Part shown: piece by piece, positions 20,760 through 33,334 of the stretch
How positions within the stretch are numbered: the stretch's first letter is position 1
Layout: the number at the start of each line of letters is the position of its first letter
From: Lithospermum erythrorhizon
Taxonomy: Eukaryota; Streptophyta; Magnoliopsida; Boraginales; Boraginaceae
Direction: 5' to 3'
DNA length: 64,000 nt
Assembly (NCBI GenBank): GCA_019722365.1
Contig: JADFUC010001610.1
Span: forward strand, 558,001-622,000
The notes under the pieces: model-generated
Databases searched by the model: none
What the model saw: the letters and a program-made list of their open reading frames with translations, nothing else
What the model was told of the DNA's origin: nothing
Translations under genes and position numbers: made by a program

Positions 20760-21292
20760 CTTGGGATCACTTTAGAAATGCTCACAATTGACCTTAATTT
20801 ATATATTATACGTAGTATTATATTGGACGGAGCATGTAAAAGAGAAAACCTTAATAGTTTAATTAAATCAAATTATCATAAATTTGTAACCAACTAACTA
20901 ATGAAATAATTTATCAAAATGACAAATATTTACTTGATCGAAGCATATCAAGTGCACCAAACTCAATCAAACAAATGATCAATAGATAATCAAACTTTTG
21001 TACATAAGAGATGAGGAAAAAGAACGATTTATGATGATGTAACCCACTCAATAAACATCTCAAAACTTATTTTATTATGAACAAGTCAAGTTTGGACTTG
21101 TCTCCGATGCATAATAATTGTTCCACTCATTGTGAAAAATAAAAAGTTATATATGAGTCAAGTATATGAGCGACTCTTTCTACATTTGAGAACCGTGGCT
21201 CGGAGACCGACTCGTTACATAATGGCCAGAGCCCGGCCGTGGTCTTTAAGCTTGATGGTTTGATGAGCCTACTAGTTATATATATACGTATA

Positions 21293-21354
<62 letters not shown>

Positions 21355-22880
21355 CTAATAACAAGATACAATACGAAGAATTTATGAAGTTCTTACATAG
21401 AAATTTGTTTAAAAATAAAACCAAAAACTTTTTATTCTAATTTATCTATTTTAATATTTCTAGTTTTAATTCCACATTATGAAGTTTTAATATCTTCTCG
21501 GTAAAGACATTTCTACGGTTTTTTAATTTTCATGTTAAGTATATATCTGGTGTCTTTTCTATTGAAATTGAATTTTAATTTATTATTTTATCAAATAGTG
21601 ATTAATTTTACTAATATTTGATTCACTAAATTATATTTTATTTATAATCCGTCGAGATTAAATTTTGTGTTACAAAAGGTCATAACCAACTAAAAATTTC
21701 ATTCGGAGCCGACTAGAACTTTATAAAATTAATGAATCAACTTTCATTTAAAATTTACCCGCCTCAGTCAATCATCAGTTTAATGAGCATGTGAGATAAA
21801 ATTTTCACATCAAATACCCAACATTTTACTTCGTTCCTCTTTGAACAAAAAAAGAAAGTGGACAAACATTTTGAGACATCCTCTCTCTTCACCCAAATCT
21901 TTCAAATTGATGTTTTAATTTAACAATCTCGATTTAATTTGAGTTTTTTTTATAAGGTTTAAGGTATGTATTTATTCCAAAACTAATTATTTCTCGTGTT
22001 TTATTTTTAGCTATAATATTATATACATGAACTTGAACTCAAGTACTCCCTTCATTTCAATAATATAGTCCATTTTTGAATTTTGTAGGTTTGATTTTTT
22101 AAGTTGTGAGCTCGAATATTTTTGTATATGTTGTATACTAACTTGTTTACTATTAACATGATAATTTTGATTTAATCGAAGTTATGAGGGTCGATTAAGG
22201 CTACAAAGTTTATTGATTTTGACGATTGACTTATCTTTTTGAAGTAGAGTGAATATTTCATAACTGGGTAATTTTGATTGGTTTTTATATTGTTGTATAC
22301 TGAATGAACATGTTGCTTGGTTTTTTTACTTGATTGTGGAATGGTATTAGGAATTATGAGATGGTAGCTACTCATGGTGTGTTTCATTAGGATTTTTTGG
22401 AGTTCGTTGGTTAGCTTGTAACACCGTTTCGAGGAGTCCTTAGAGGGTTGATGATAGGATTGGAGGGTTTTGCAAGACCCGAAAATTGTACTACCTTAGT
22501 CCGAAAATATAGTCTAGTTTGATTTTCAATCGTCAAAATGAACGAACTTTGCGACCTTAATTGACGCACAAAAAGGAGGTAGCGGATCTTCTCCTTTAGT
22601 TCCTGACTTCGTGATGATTAATGAACTCTTTAAATAAAATTTTCTTATCCTAAGTATCGTTCTCTAGTTAAAGCCAAGTGATGTTATGGAAACAGCTACT
22701 TAAAACAAGAAGTAACTTATAAGCACCTTTCTACAAAGAAAACATCGAACTTGGCGTTTTATTAGCAGTACCTTACTTATTAGTTGCAGAAACTAGCTTT
22801 TCTAAACAACCAAGTCATATTTTGTTTATAGTCTCACCACCTCTTATTGGAGTGTGAATATTTTTTTAGAGTTCCAAAGT
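20760..22880. other. AT-rich intergenic region upstream of GONST1
   Basis: No gene is visible. It contains the TA microsatellite at 21280-21355 and, near 22046, the words actcccttcatttcaa, resembling one end of a Stowaway-type MITE. Sequence from about 22400 onward may belong to the promoter and leader of the transporter gene. Confidence 0.5.
21280..21355. repeat. (TA)n microsatellite
   Basis: About 75 bp of alternating TA with a few interruptions. Confidence 0.9.
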
Positions 22881-23148
22881 CACTCCCTTAGTTTATTATC
22901 GCCATTCTTGTTTTGGTAAACAAATAATAGCTTAAATTAGTTCTATTCGTGAAATCTGCATTTGTCGAACATCTACGGCTAATATGGTTTTCACGTCCTT
23001 GTAGTTTCTTACCAAGTTCTGAAACTATGTTTGCATACACACTGATTAAATTAACTATTCCCTGATCCTGTTCTAGAGAGGATTTTCGTAGAGGATCCTA
23101 ATAAGATCACTCGAGTGGGGAAAAACATCTTCTGACCATACCAACTGA

Positions 23149-23160
23149 ATGGTGCAGTAG
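23149..23160 (+). promoter_or_regulatory. Possible minimal upstream ORF in the GONST1 leader
   Basis: The four codons atg gtg cag tag lie shortly before a CAG|GTATAG splice donor at 23173. A matching acceptor (ttttggtag) lies near 23429, 14 bases before the main start. If this leader exon is real, scanning ribosomes would meet a Met-Val-Gln uORF first. Inference only. Confidence 0.3.
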
Positions 23161-23442
23161 ATCTTCTTGGCAGGTATAGTGACCCTTTTTTTGGTTCAAA
23201 CTGTGAATTTTATAGCTAAGTTACTTATCCCAGACAATCTTGAGTAAATGTTTTTTACTGTAACCCTCAACTATATTTTCAGACTTGAGAATGGTCTATC
23301 TCATACTTTCTTTGAGAATTTTCTTCTTTGATCATCAAATAACGTATTTATAATTAACTAGTTTGGTGTAACTGATGTAATTGTGTTTTTTATCATACCC
23401 GTCACTGATTATTTTGTTAGTTTTGGTAGGTCAACTTGTACA

Positions 23443-26400
23443 ATGAGATCTAGTAGTAAAGATGATGAGAACGATGTGGAGACTGGAAAGTTGGAGAGAG
23501 GCAGAGAAAAGTTTGTTAGAAGTAGTCGGGTGGTTTCTACACACAATAAAGCCTTATTGTCTGGCTTTGCATATTGTATATCTTCTTGTAGCATGATACT
23601 GGTGAACAAGTATGTCCTTTCAGGATATGACTTCAATGCTGGAATATTTTTGATGCTATACCAGGTTACTTGATGTACTTCCGCCCATGATACTTTAACA
23701 TTTTTTTTATGAATGCTCTTGGTATGGGATGCTAATATGACATTGAATTGATTCTATGTTTTCAGAATTTTGTCTCAGTGATTGTTGTTTCTATGTTGAG
23801 CTTCTTTGGGATAATATCAACAGAACCATTCACCTGGAGATTAGTTAAAGTCTGGTTGCCTGTAAACTTTATATTTGTAGGGATGCTAATCACGAGTATG
23901 TTTAGGTATGGAAGTCATTTTTCTCTATGGTTATTTTTTTTCCATCACCTAAATACTCCGTATAACATTAAAAGATACTTAGGTTATGCAAAATGTGTTG
24001 ATAAATCTATCTTATAACAATAAGCATAGTTGAATTAAAGCTGTGAATACTAACACTACTTTTCACTCTCTGTCATCTCATACTAAACCTAACCCCAATG
24101 TAATGTTCTTTTTTCTGCCCACCAATCTATGGAATCATATATAAGTCAGGATCATCAAACTTAACTAGAAGAAAATGAAATAAAAAAAGATAAGGGAAGT
24201 GTGCCAAATTTTTATGTAGGAACTAGAAAAATTGGTCTTACTGAAAAAGTTTATCCTCTTGCAGTTTGAAGTACATAAATGTTGCCATGGTGACAGTCCT
24301 CAAGAATGTCACAAATGTCATAACTGCTGTTGGAGAAATGTATTTATTTAACAAGCATCATGACAATAGGGTTTGGACTGCTCTTTTCCTAATGGTGAGT
24401 ATAATGATATAATATTTCCTTCTTAGTTGATATTTAATTACCTGATGAAGGGTTGATGTTATGTGATTGTTGTATGTGATACCTAGAAGGCATGTGTATA
24501 TTTTACTTCCCCAAAATACTTAGGTTCATGATGAAACTTCTCTTGCAACACCTCATGACATGTGGAAAACAAAGTTATTGTAAACAAGTTGTCAACAGTC
24601 AACCACCACTACTTGCCCCTGGTAGTTCTCTTCCTTTATTGCTATCATGCTTAGGTGTGTCTAATATTTTTGTTGTGGTAACTTGCGAAGCCAAAGTCGT
24701 AAGGCATTATATGAGAGCAATTTTGGTTGGATGTCTAATACTCGATCAGTAGCTTATTTGAATTGATAACTCCATTTAAAACAAACTAAGATGATGCTAT
24801 TCTACTCCTTTTAATTAAGTGTGCTCAGTTTGGGCTTGGCTTACACTTTAACTTTTAGGGCTAAATCAGTGAGCTGGTGTTTAATTGTTACCATGCAGAT
24901 TGTATCAGCTATTTGTGGGGGCATTACAGACCTGTCTTTCAATGCTGTTGGTTATACATGGCAGATAATAAACTGTTTTCTGACGGCCTCGTATTCTGTA
25001 AGGATTTGAAGCTATTTATATTCAGTATCCTATGTATTTAGCATACTGATATGATATTTCATTTAATGGGATGTCTTGTTCTTGTTGCTATGTTGTTTGA
25101 GGGTTTTCCTACTTGCCCAGTGAAAAAAGCTCAAGAGAAGTGTAAATAGACTTGAACTGTGTTTACAAATGCTCATTTGAATTTCAGAGTAGGTACCGCT
25201 TAATTATGTTGTTTTACTAAATAATGGTGTCTGACTGCATGTACATCCTCTATTCATATTTGAATGACCTATCTATAGAGACAAAATAGGTCATTCAAAT
25301 AAGAACGAAATAAGCCATGTGGTGACCATGATGGTATAACGTTTTTCACTTGTACCATGAAGCAGTTTCTTTGTGCTTCTTTTAATCTGGGCCAATCGTA
25401 CTTCCATATGTTATACTTACCATTTAACTTTTCTACCAAAATGGTGTCACTCGTACCATGAAGCAGTTTCTTTGGTTATACATGGCAGATAATAAACTGT
25501 TTTCCTTTATACTGGCTGTTTTACGCCTCAAGGGAAAGTGAAAATTAACTGAATCATAACTAAGGGAATTCCATAGCAGGAAAGGTTAATAAAAGTTAAC
25601 TTAAATCCTAAGTTGGTTTATCTGGGTTGAGTATGATTTTTTATATTTAAAATTTGATCAACATCATGTCTAACTCTACCGTCTTTACTCTCACACGTTC
25701 TGTAGGAACTAAAAAACATATCCCAACTATAGAATTCTTGACAAGAGTTAAAGACTGTCGAATTTATATATTGTCCACATCATTTATCCAATGTCACTGT
25801 CTCCTTCCTAGTACAATTATGATGTGAGTTAAATGTGTCACTAGTTTGTTGTGCATTTATAAATTTTTCATCTTCTGCTACAGTTAACCCTGAGAAGGGT
25901 GATGGACACAGCAAAGCAAGTCACGCAATCTGGGAACATGGATGAGTTCTCCATGGTGCTGCTAAATAACACCCTCTCATTGCCCATAGGGTTATGTCTT
26001 GTGTTGGTCTTCAACGAGGTGGATTATTTGTCTACAACGTAAGTTCTAGTCTCTTTAAAGGGCTATTTTACGTGACTTTCAAAACTAAATTGCGAATAGA
26101 TCAAATTTTACTGTTCCATGCCATGTAATATTTCAACTGTGGTGTTTTAAACTGCAACGTAGAGATAGCAGGCCTGATTATGAGTACTTTGTATTGCTAC
26201 ATTTGTCACCGGGTTTCATTACATTCAGTCGGTTCTTATTTACAGGGTAGAGTAGTTGGCATTAAACTTCACATTTATCTTTTCAGCAGAATTAATATGG
26301 GGTCCATAAGGTCCTCTGTGAGAGGGGAGATTAATTCAGTTCATGTGATATGTATACTTGTTACTACTATGACCTCTACAATTTCAACAACTTTGTTTTT

Positions 26401-27085
26401 TTCAATTTAGTTATTTTCTTATTGAATCTTTGTATTTTACATCTATTCATACAACCCTCTTTCAACAATGTCCGAGGAAAAAAGATTGTACAAGTCCTTT
26501 GTTCTAACGAACCTTTGTTGCTGATGGCAGACCACTACTAAAACTTCCCATATTCTGGATGCTTTTGACATTTAGTGGCTTTCTTGGCCTAGCTATCAGT
26601 TTTACTTCTATGTGGTTCCTCCATCAAACATCAGCTACGACATACAGGTAAGTTTCTTGTTCTGTCTGAATTTTTTGCTTCTATAACACTGTATGGTCTG
26701 GATGTTAGCTGAGGAATTTATACTTACGTGTCATGTAACCCAACTATGTAGTGGGAATAATGGGATCATGAACTTTTTCAATGTAATTTTTATGACGTAT
26801 TATTTTCATCTTATATCGAATTGTTTGATAATGCTGTTTTCACAGCCTTGTAGGCTCTCTTAACAAGATACCTTTATCCGTCACTGGAATTCTTCTGTTC
26901 AAAGTTCCAACCAGTTTGGAAAATTCTGCTAGCATATTGTTTGGTTAGTTTGATAGCAATCACAGATTCTGAATTTCAAATTTAATTTTCTAAACTTCAG
27001 ATTCTAGTTCTATGTATATTCTGTAGGGCTTGTAGCTGGAGTCTTTTTTGCTCAAGCGAAAATGCGGGAACGATCTCAATCTTGA
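23443..27085 (+). CDS. GONST1: Golgi GDP-mannose (GDP-sugar) transporter, GONST1 type
   Basis: A nucleotide-sugar/triose-phosphate translocator family member that carries GDP-mannose into the Golgi for glycan and sphingolipid glycosylation. Exons are 23443-23664, 23766-23905, 24265-24394, 24899-24997, 25884-26038, 26531-26647, 26846-26943 and 27027-27085, giving 339 aa, close to Arabidopsis GONST1. Seen: a charged cytosolic N-terminus; helix starts such as ALLSGFAYCISSCSMILVNK; TNVITAVGEMYLFNK; SGGITDLSFNAVGY-type block (here CGGITDLSFNAVGYTWQ); the GDP-sugar binding motif GSLNK (291-295); and the C-terminal tail AKMRERSQS. The start follows a leader-intron acceptor. An upstream in-frame Met at 23383 would lie in that putative intron and is not preferred. 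Intron 4 contains copied exon-4 sequence (separate entry). Confidence 0.93.
25260..25298. repeat. Perfect 13-bp inverted repeat in GONST1 intron 4
   Basis: The arms ttgaatgacctat and ataggtcattcaa are exact reverse complements, separated by 13 bases. The right arm runs into tcaaataagaacgaa, similar to the 19-bp word found twice in the CPK17-like introns. This could be a very short MITE or a fold-back footprint. Confidence 0.7.
25352..25504. repeat. Local patchwork in GONST1 intron 4, including a copy of part of exon 4
   Basis: A 22-bp word (gtaccatgaagcagtttctt plus tg) occurs at 25352-25373 and again at 25453-25474. The second copy overlaps by 3 bp a 33-bp stretch (25472-25504) identical to 24948-24980 inside exon 4. 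The intron therefore holds exact short copies of two nearby sequences joined end to end, as left by template-switching repair. Confidence 0.85.
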
Positions 27086-28350
27086 AGAACCCTTGACCAA
27101 TCTGTATCGTTACTCTTCGTTGAAAAGAAAGAGGAGGCAGCCCTGTGCACGAAAAGTTCTCACCAGGCCTCGGGTTCGAATGATTGACCATTTTCAGACC
27201 TTGAATGAGTTGTTTCCCGGCTCCCGCTTCTGGATTCAAGCTCTTATTCCTCAACATGATACACAAAACTTACAATGTTGTATACTGAAAATACTTTTTA
27301 TTTTTTTCATGGCCTCTAGTTTTCAAAGTTCATTACTGCTTTCTTGGCTTTTTTATTTTTTCTTGGCAACATCAAGCAGTAATTAGATTAAATTAGGGTG
27401 CTTGGTTAAGGCTTTGGTTATACTCCCTTAAATTAGCTTTTTACACCATGCTTAGCAGCTCTGGGAGCGTTAGCCTCTCTGCCCCAACAGATTTTTTGTA
27501 TTTCTTATCTAAGTTTGGATTGGATTGAACCTAGGTAAATGTCGGTTAAATATTGAATTCATTCCGTTTGGGGTTTTATTTTTTTATTTTTTTGTTCATC
27601 TAGGTTAATCGAGTTAAATGATTCATCTAGATTCAATCCTATTTTTATTGATCCTAATTTGGGGTGTAATGTAGAGGAATGATATTTATAATAATATTTC
27701 ACTTTAGTTTACTCGATTATCTCAACAAATGAAATAATATACAAATAATATTTTTAAAAATTTATCTAGATTTACCTCAATTATCATCATTTAGGTTAAT
27801 TTTTTAGTTTTATCTTTATCTAGATTCACTCCTCCGTTTTAAATGAAGTAGGGAAAAAATCGAGATATTGTCAAGTTTTTTTGCAAATATTATCAACAGA
27901 GTAAATAATTCAAATATATAAAAAAATGAATATATAAAATAGAATTAAAATATAGTTGAATACACATAAAATGACAATGAGTGATCATTTAATCCTACTT
28001 ATTATACTTAATTCAAATTGAAATGTATTGGACCAATGATTCATTTTCTCAAAAAGAGAACACTCTAGCAAAGATATATAGGCGGAAAGTTTTTGATTGT
28101 GTGGAATTGCTTGGGATTCAATAATAACACTAAGACATTCAGGAAAGGTTATTGTCTTGCTTTTGCTGATAATGGTTTAATTGAGATTCATTCTGAATAG
28201 TTTGCACCAAGACTCTTAATTCTTACAAATAAAGGCATTAGTTTATGCTAATTGGATAATGAATTTATGTATCAAATAGTGCTAGTGTTAAAAAAAAAAT
28301 TGATGTATATTCAAATCATCATTTCGCGTTTCATAAATCCGCCCTTGTGC
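27086..28350. other. 3' flank of GONST1 and non-coding AT-rich DNA
   Basis: The first few hundred bases are the probable 3' UTR. No further gene is visible. Near 27828 the words cactcctccgttttaaatga resemble a Stowaway-type MITE end. Confidence 0.5.
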
Positions 28351-28354
28351 TTGC

Positions 28355-29961
28355 CTTGTGAAATAACCCGAATTTTTATTATTTAAGTAATACCGAAGAT
28401 CGCCTACTTAAAACAAACTCAACTGCATAGTCAGAGCAACTAAATACTACCTATCTTTCCCTCCTACCTAAGAAAACAACAACACGACACCTCGCGCTGA
28501 CACCTTCTACTCTTGCTTAATGTCACCTCAAAGGCTTTGCTTTTATTTTAATATTTCCTGAAAGAAACAACATTTATATACAAATTTCTCTATCCTTTTT
28601 CCTTCATTATGTAATGAATATTTCCTCTTCCTACAAATTTTTTTCTTTCCTTTGACGTGATCCTCCTCTCTTTAAATCATAACCTTGAAATGATTTCCAA
28701 GTCACGAGTAAAGTGTGATATCAATAGGTGATTGAAGTAGTAAAGCTATTGATATTTGGCTTGACTGCAGTGAGAATACTCATGATTAATGCTATATAAT
28801 TTTTCATACATTATGAATATGTGTATTGTATATTTTGGGTTAAGCAAAAGTGAATAACTATTAAAAAAGATTACGAGTATGTTAGTACGACATTAATAAG
28901 GTGGATATATATAAAAAAGTTAATTATTGAGATTTGCATTTACTAAAATGTGATCTTGATTATATTAGTGTAATATAATGGTACAAGTGTGTAAGTACGG
29001 TAACGGGTTGATTGAACTAATCGGATTAGAGTGAAAACTACGTTGAATATCAATATATGAGATATTGAAATATTATAGATTTGAGATATTATGATATAAC
29101 TATATATAAAGTGAAAGAGTTAATGTTATAAAATAATTGTTAAAATGAGATTACGATTTGGGCGAATGAATTTAATATAAAGGAATAAATTATTTGATGA
29201 CAACATTAAAGGATGAGATGAAAATACCGAAATGAATTGTGATATTGATGTGAATAAGTAGACATGTTGAGATTTGCGAGGTTATGTCACATAAATACGA
29301 TAATGTGAACGCAGAGTGATTATTTAAAGTTGATATGATAAAGTCAGTTCGACATATGATTTATACGAGGAGTTAATAATAAGTGTGATATTACATTATC
29401 GTAGCATTTATTATATAAATTAGATATTGCCCATATATGTCGTATAATCTTATGGTTGTAGTACGAGATATCATATGTTTTGGCTGTAAGATGACGACAA
29501 CTCGAACACCAATATATTGACGGTAATAATTTTGAAATAATAACATATGTATCATGAATATGTTAATGGATCGATTGTACTTAAGTCATAATGGATAGTA
29601 ATATATGAAAAAGAATGAGAACAATTTAATATAATAAATGATTTAAATATACATGATGGGTAAATTATCGAGGTATTGATGATATTTAGTGATATTGAAA
29701 TGGTTGTGTATTAGTACGATGTTAGCTTTTACATGTACCATATATTTAAAATGACATGATTTCAAGGCCATGAATTTACGACGCTGACATGCCTCGTTTT
29801 CTAATCAACGGTCCCATAGGATCACCGAGCCCGCAAATCAACAAATGTGTCCGGTATTTGTTAGAACTAACGCCCTATAGTCCAAAGATTCAATAATCAA
29901 CGGTCATACGATTGCGAACTCTATTCTAAGTATTGGTCCCTCATGGGTTCATTTGGTGAAA

Positions 29962-30035
<74 letters not shown>

Positions 30036-30360
30036 GACGTGTGAGCCCCGAATCGGTAGGAAAGTTTGTCGCGGATATGCATATCGAGGGGTAGCCCCCA
30101 GATGCTCGATACCATGACATTTATTACCGCTATGAAATTTGGGTCGAGGATCATGTATACATGTTTTAGACGTTGCATTAATTGACGCAATATCAAGCAC
30201 AGGTGTATTGTGATCAAGGTTGTCGTTGGTCTTCGCTTGTTTAGCGAGGCAACGACGACGTTTTTCCTCTATTAGTACAGACTCTAATGGCCTGACAGCT
30301 ATCACAAGCATGATTTATCGAGCTATCATTTGGATATTATAGTGTTATCTATTATTACGA
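28355..30360. mobile_element. Possible LTR or solo-LTR remnant, unclassified
   Basis: The block begins with tgtgaaataacccgaatttt, reminiscent of the opening of many plant gypsy LTRs. It is a long non-coding stretch rich in short tga/ata words and includes an AT microsatellite and a more GC-rich tail at 29760-30310. No coding motif, matching partner LTR or target duplication was found. Class is a guess. Confidence 0.25.
29964..30033. repeat. (AT)n microsatellite
   Basis: About 70 bp of uninterrupted alternating AT. It creates artificial Tyr-Ile runs in two reading frames, which I do not call as genes. Confidence 0.95.
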
Positions 30361-32090
30361 AATATTTTGTAAGTTGATTATATTAAATTGGTTGAAGATA
30401 TTAAACTATGAGTATTCACGAGCTTTCACAAGTTCACTCCGTTTCTATTTCAAAAAATTTCAGTCATTGTTATTATTCACAAGAAAAGCTCAGATTGCGA
30501 AGATCAATTGTGGCGATGAGTCGAAAGTAAATCATGATTCGAAGCTTTGGGTGGCTATGATATCCCTCAATCTGGCCGCTGCATCTTTGTTTTATGTCAA
30601 AGCATGTATTAAGAAAATGCGTCAGACATGACATTCAGGATGATCGGCTGAATTAAGTCAGAATATTTGTCGTTGTCTTAGATCACCATCTGCATACCAC
30701 GTCAGATTTTCCTTCATTTTTTTGTCCGCATTGCATTGAACTCGATTGCTCATGTCAGCCATTTTAATCTAACCCCTACTGGTACGAATTCTGTATTGCT
30801 ACACTGGCCTCGCCCCACCTATTCATCTCATTTTTCACCCACCACCCCAAGGGTGGAGCCTATTCATGGGCCAAGATAGGTTTTGACCCGTTCTGAATTT
30901 TTTAAAATATTAATTTTACCTTTAAATTTTTAGATATTAACATATTTATCCTACATATATATCCTTAAAATTTTATAAATTTATATTATTTGACCCATTC
31001 CGATTTATATTTTTTCTCATTAGTTAAACCAAAGTAAATTTTTTTATATATTTGAGTCATCCTATAATTATTCCCAATTCCGTCCTACACCCACCACACT
31101 TCCACCACCTTCAGCCCCTACAAAATCCAAGTAATTCAGTCTTGATGAATTCTTGGTTAAATCTGAGCGGTTGCATGACATTATATAGAAGCAGCAATGT
31201 TCTATGTAAATCAGAGAGCTCTAGAAGAATTGATGATAAACAATACCATAATGTATTTACCCAAGACAAACAATATAAGGTGTTGGGTACATTACCAATC
31301 CATTCATCTCACTGTTCTATTCACCTTCAGGTACAAATGTGAGATGTTTCATTTTATTTGTTATCTAATTAACTTCTAAGTTTAATTTAAAAAGTCCCAA
31401 CATCTTTCTTCATTTTAAAATGTACCCCAAATATCTAGTTTTTGTGAAATTCCTTAATGTGAAATGGAACTCAATATTTGTAAGTGGCAATATTTAATGA
31501 GAGTTGGCAATTTGAAATATTTTTCTGTTGAGAGGACAATTTGAAAAGTTAGAAACTGTAGTCTCTGAAATGCAAGAATGTGCATAGTTTAAGGATATGT
31601 ACGAATTAATCCAAATGAAAAATACCAAAACTTCATTGTTTGAATCAAGGATATACTATCGAGGTAATCGTGCTACTAGTCCTTGAATAGTGAATTTATA
31701 AATTTGTGATTAAACTAATTAATGTTATTTTTTTCGATAATAGGATATAATTGAAAATGATAATATGACAATCAGTCCTAAATGATAAAAATATGAAAGG
31801 TATCTATCAAAACAAATTGGGCAAGATTGCAAATACTTACTAGTTAAAACTTGGTGCGACATAAAACAACTATTATTTGACAAAAAAAAATTTATATGTT
31901 AGAAAATTTAGGCTCAAATTCTTGTTAAGTTAATTTATCCGCTGGACATTAATTTTTAATTTGTCCCTAATACTTTTATTTTATCAATTTACGTCCTAAT
32001 GCTTTCAATTTATCAATTTATTCCTCGCAAATGATTTTTCTCATTCAAAACATAAACGAAAGTATCAAAATATAAGTCAGAAAAATAAAA
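30360..32090. other. Gene-free AT-rich intergenic DNA
   Basis: Short open frames occur (for example at 30374-30631 and 31052-31342) but none has a recognisable motif or splice context. I see nothing supportable here. Confidence 0.5.
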
Positions 32091-32092
32091 AT

Positions 32093-32356
32093 ATTACTCT
32101 CTCTGCTCCTAAAGATATCAGTTCACTCTCGATTCTTTTTAATCTTTATCAGCTTGATCCGACTATAAATATTATGATGCTTTTATAATATTTGGATTTA
32201 AAAAATATATCAATCTTAAAAATTTAAAAATGTATTTTTTATTCATATATTTTTATTAAAATATTATAAAATACAAACATAAATATTTAGCTTCCAAAGC
32301 TCAATCTATTAAAAGTTAAAAAATTCAAAAAAGTTTCAAGTAATTTTTAAGAAAGG
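32093..32356. mobile_element. Candidate Stowaway-type MITE
   Basis: The left end reads tactctctctgctcctaaag. The right end, read in reverse complement, begins tactccctcctttctt. These resemble the plant Stowaway terminal consensus CTCCCTCCGTTCC flanked by TA. The interval is about 264 bp, AT-rich and non-coding. The termini match only in part, so the call is tentative. Confidence 0.4.
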
Positions 32357-32647
32357 AGGGAGTATAAAGCAAATTAAAAATTAATTCATAATTGGTCTCT
32401 CAAATAAAATTATTATGTGAATCATTGAAAGGATTATAGGCAATTAAGTCAAAATTATATGCCCCTCCTCAATTTTATGGACAATCCACCCACCAAGATA
32501 AGAGCAACCACCCATATTTGAAGGTCTCCTGTCCACTTCTACCTCTAATATTTTGGACATCCAAACCTCCTTTTGTCTTTCCTAATCATTCAATCACTTA
32601 GTGGTCACCAATAGTCTTACCTCTTATGTGCATAACTTTGCACAAAA

Positions 32648-32722
32648 TTAATCATATTCTAAATCTTTGAACCCAAAAAAAAAAAAATTAATCATATTCT
32701 AAATCTTTGAACCCAAAAAAAA
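32648..32722. repeat. ~39-bp tandem duplication ending in poly-A
   Basis: Two adjacent copies of a unit starting taatcatattctaaatcttt and ending in gaaccc plus a run of adenines. They differ only in the length of the A run. Confidence 0.85.
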
Positions 32723-32724
32723 AA

Positions 32725-33334
32725 TACAATTCTTTTTGCAGTTTTGACTTAATCATCTGTAAAAAGAATTATTAAGATTCAGGTGGAATAGTTGCATTAT
32801 ATTGTTTCATTTGAATAAAAAAAAAGGTAATTTTTATGCTGTTTTGACATAGTTATATCAAGAATCTTGTGAAATAGTTACATCATATTATTTCATCTAA
32901 ACAACAACAAAATATTGTAGTTTTGACTTGTTTAATATTTCATTTGTACAAAAAAAGCCAATCTTTTTGCAGTTTTGACATAATTATATCAAGATTCAGT
33001 TGAAATAGTAGCATCATATTATTTCATCTAAAAATCAATTTGAGATAATCTAATGGTGTAGCGGTTGAGCTAGTATGCTAGTATGCTTGATATTCGAATC
33101 TCTATAAAAAACAATCTTTTATGTGGTTTTGTCTTGTGAAATAGTTGCATCATATTATTTCATTTGAACAAAAAAGGGTAATTTTTATGCAGTTTTGACA
33201 TCATTATATCAAGATTGAGGTGAAATAGTTGCATTGTATTGTTCATTTGATTAAAAAGAGTAATCTTTTTTGCATTTTTTGTCATAATTATCAAGATTAT
33301 TGTGAAATAGTTGAATAATATTTTATCCATTCAG
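32725..33334 (+). repeat. Degenerate ~80-95-bp tandem repeats up to the start codon of formate-THF ligase
   Basis: Six to seven diverged units share the word order: tttttgcagttttgac, ataattatatcaagatt, gtgaaatagttgcatcatat, tatttcatttgaa and an A-rich tail. The last unit ends in a pyrimidine-poor ttttatccattcag directly before the ATG at 33335. If that is a leader-intron acceptor, it lies inside the last repeat. A matching donor upstream was not identified. Confidence 0.8.

Larger units (their letters stand above)
15900..20760 (-). mobile_element. Truncated Ty3/gypsy LTR retrotransposon (Tat-like), minus orientation
   Basis: Decayed gag at about 18.9-20.5 kb, reverse transcriptase at 16.9-17.5 kb and RNase H near 16.3 kb lie in the proper gag-RT-RNaseH order on the minus strand. 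An LTR-like promoter with a TATA word lies at 20.62 kb, just upstream of gag. No integrase or downstream LTR is recognisable: the element stops at about 15.9 kb, where the hAT remnant begins. The GC content is higher than the surrounding DNA. Lineage is judged from the RT words FGLKNAGATYQRMVN and YVDDMLIK and from the RNase H word ATNNEVEYEA. Confidence 0.8.

Noticed and set aside
29921..30311. Two open frames with long Tyr-Ile runs
   Set aside because: Produced by the (AT)n microsatellite; no homology or codon signal outside it.
30374..30631. Plus-strand open frame of 85 codons
   Set aside because: Short, no recognisable motif, no splice or UTR context.
31052..31342. Plus-strand open frame of 96 codons
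   Set aside because: His/Ser/Pro-rich start with no known domain; chance open frame is likely in this composition.
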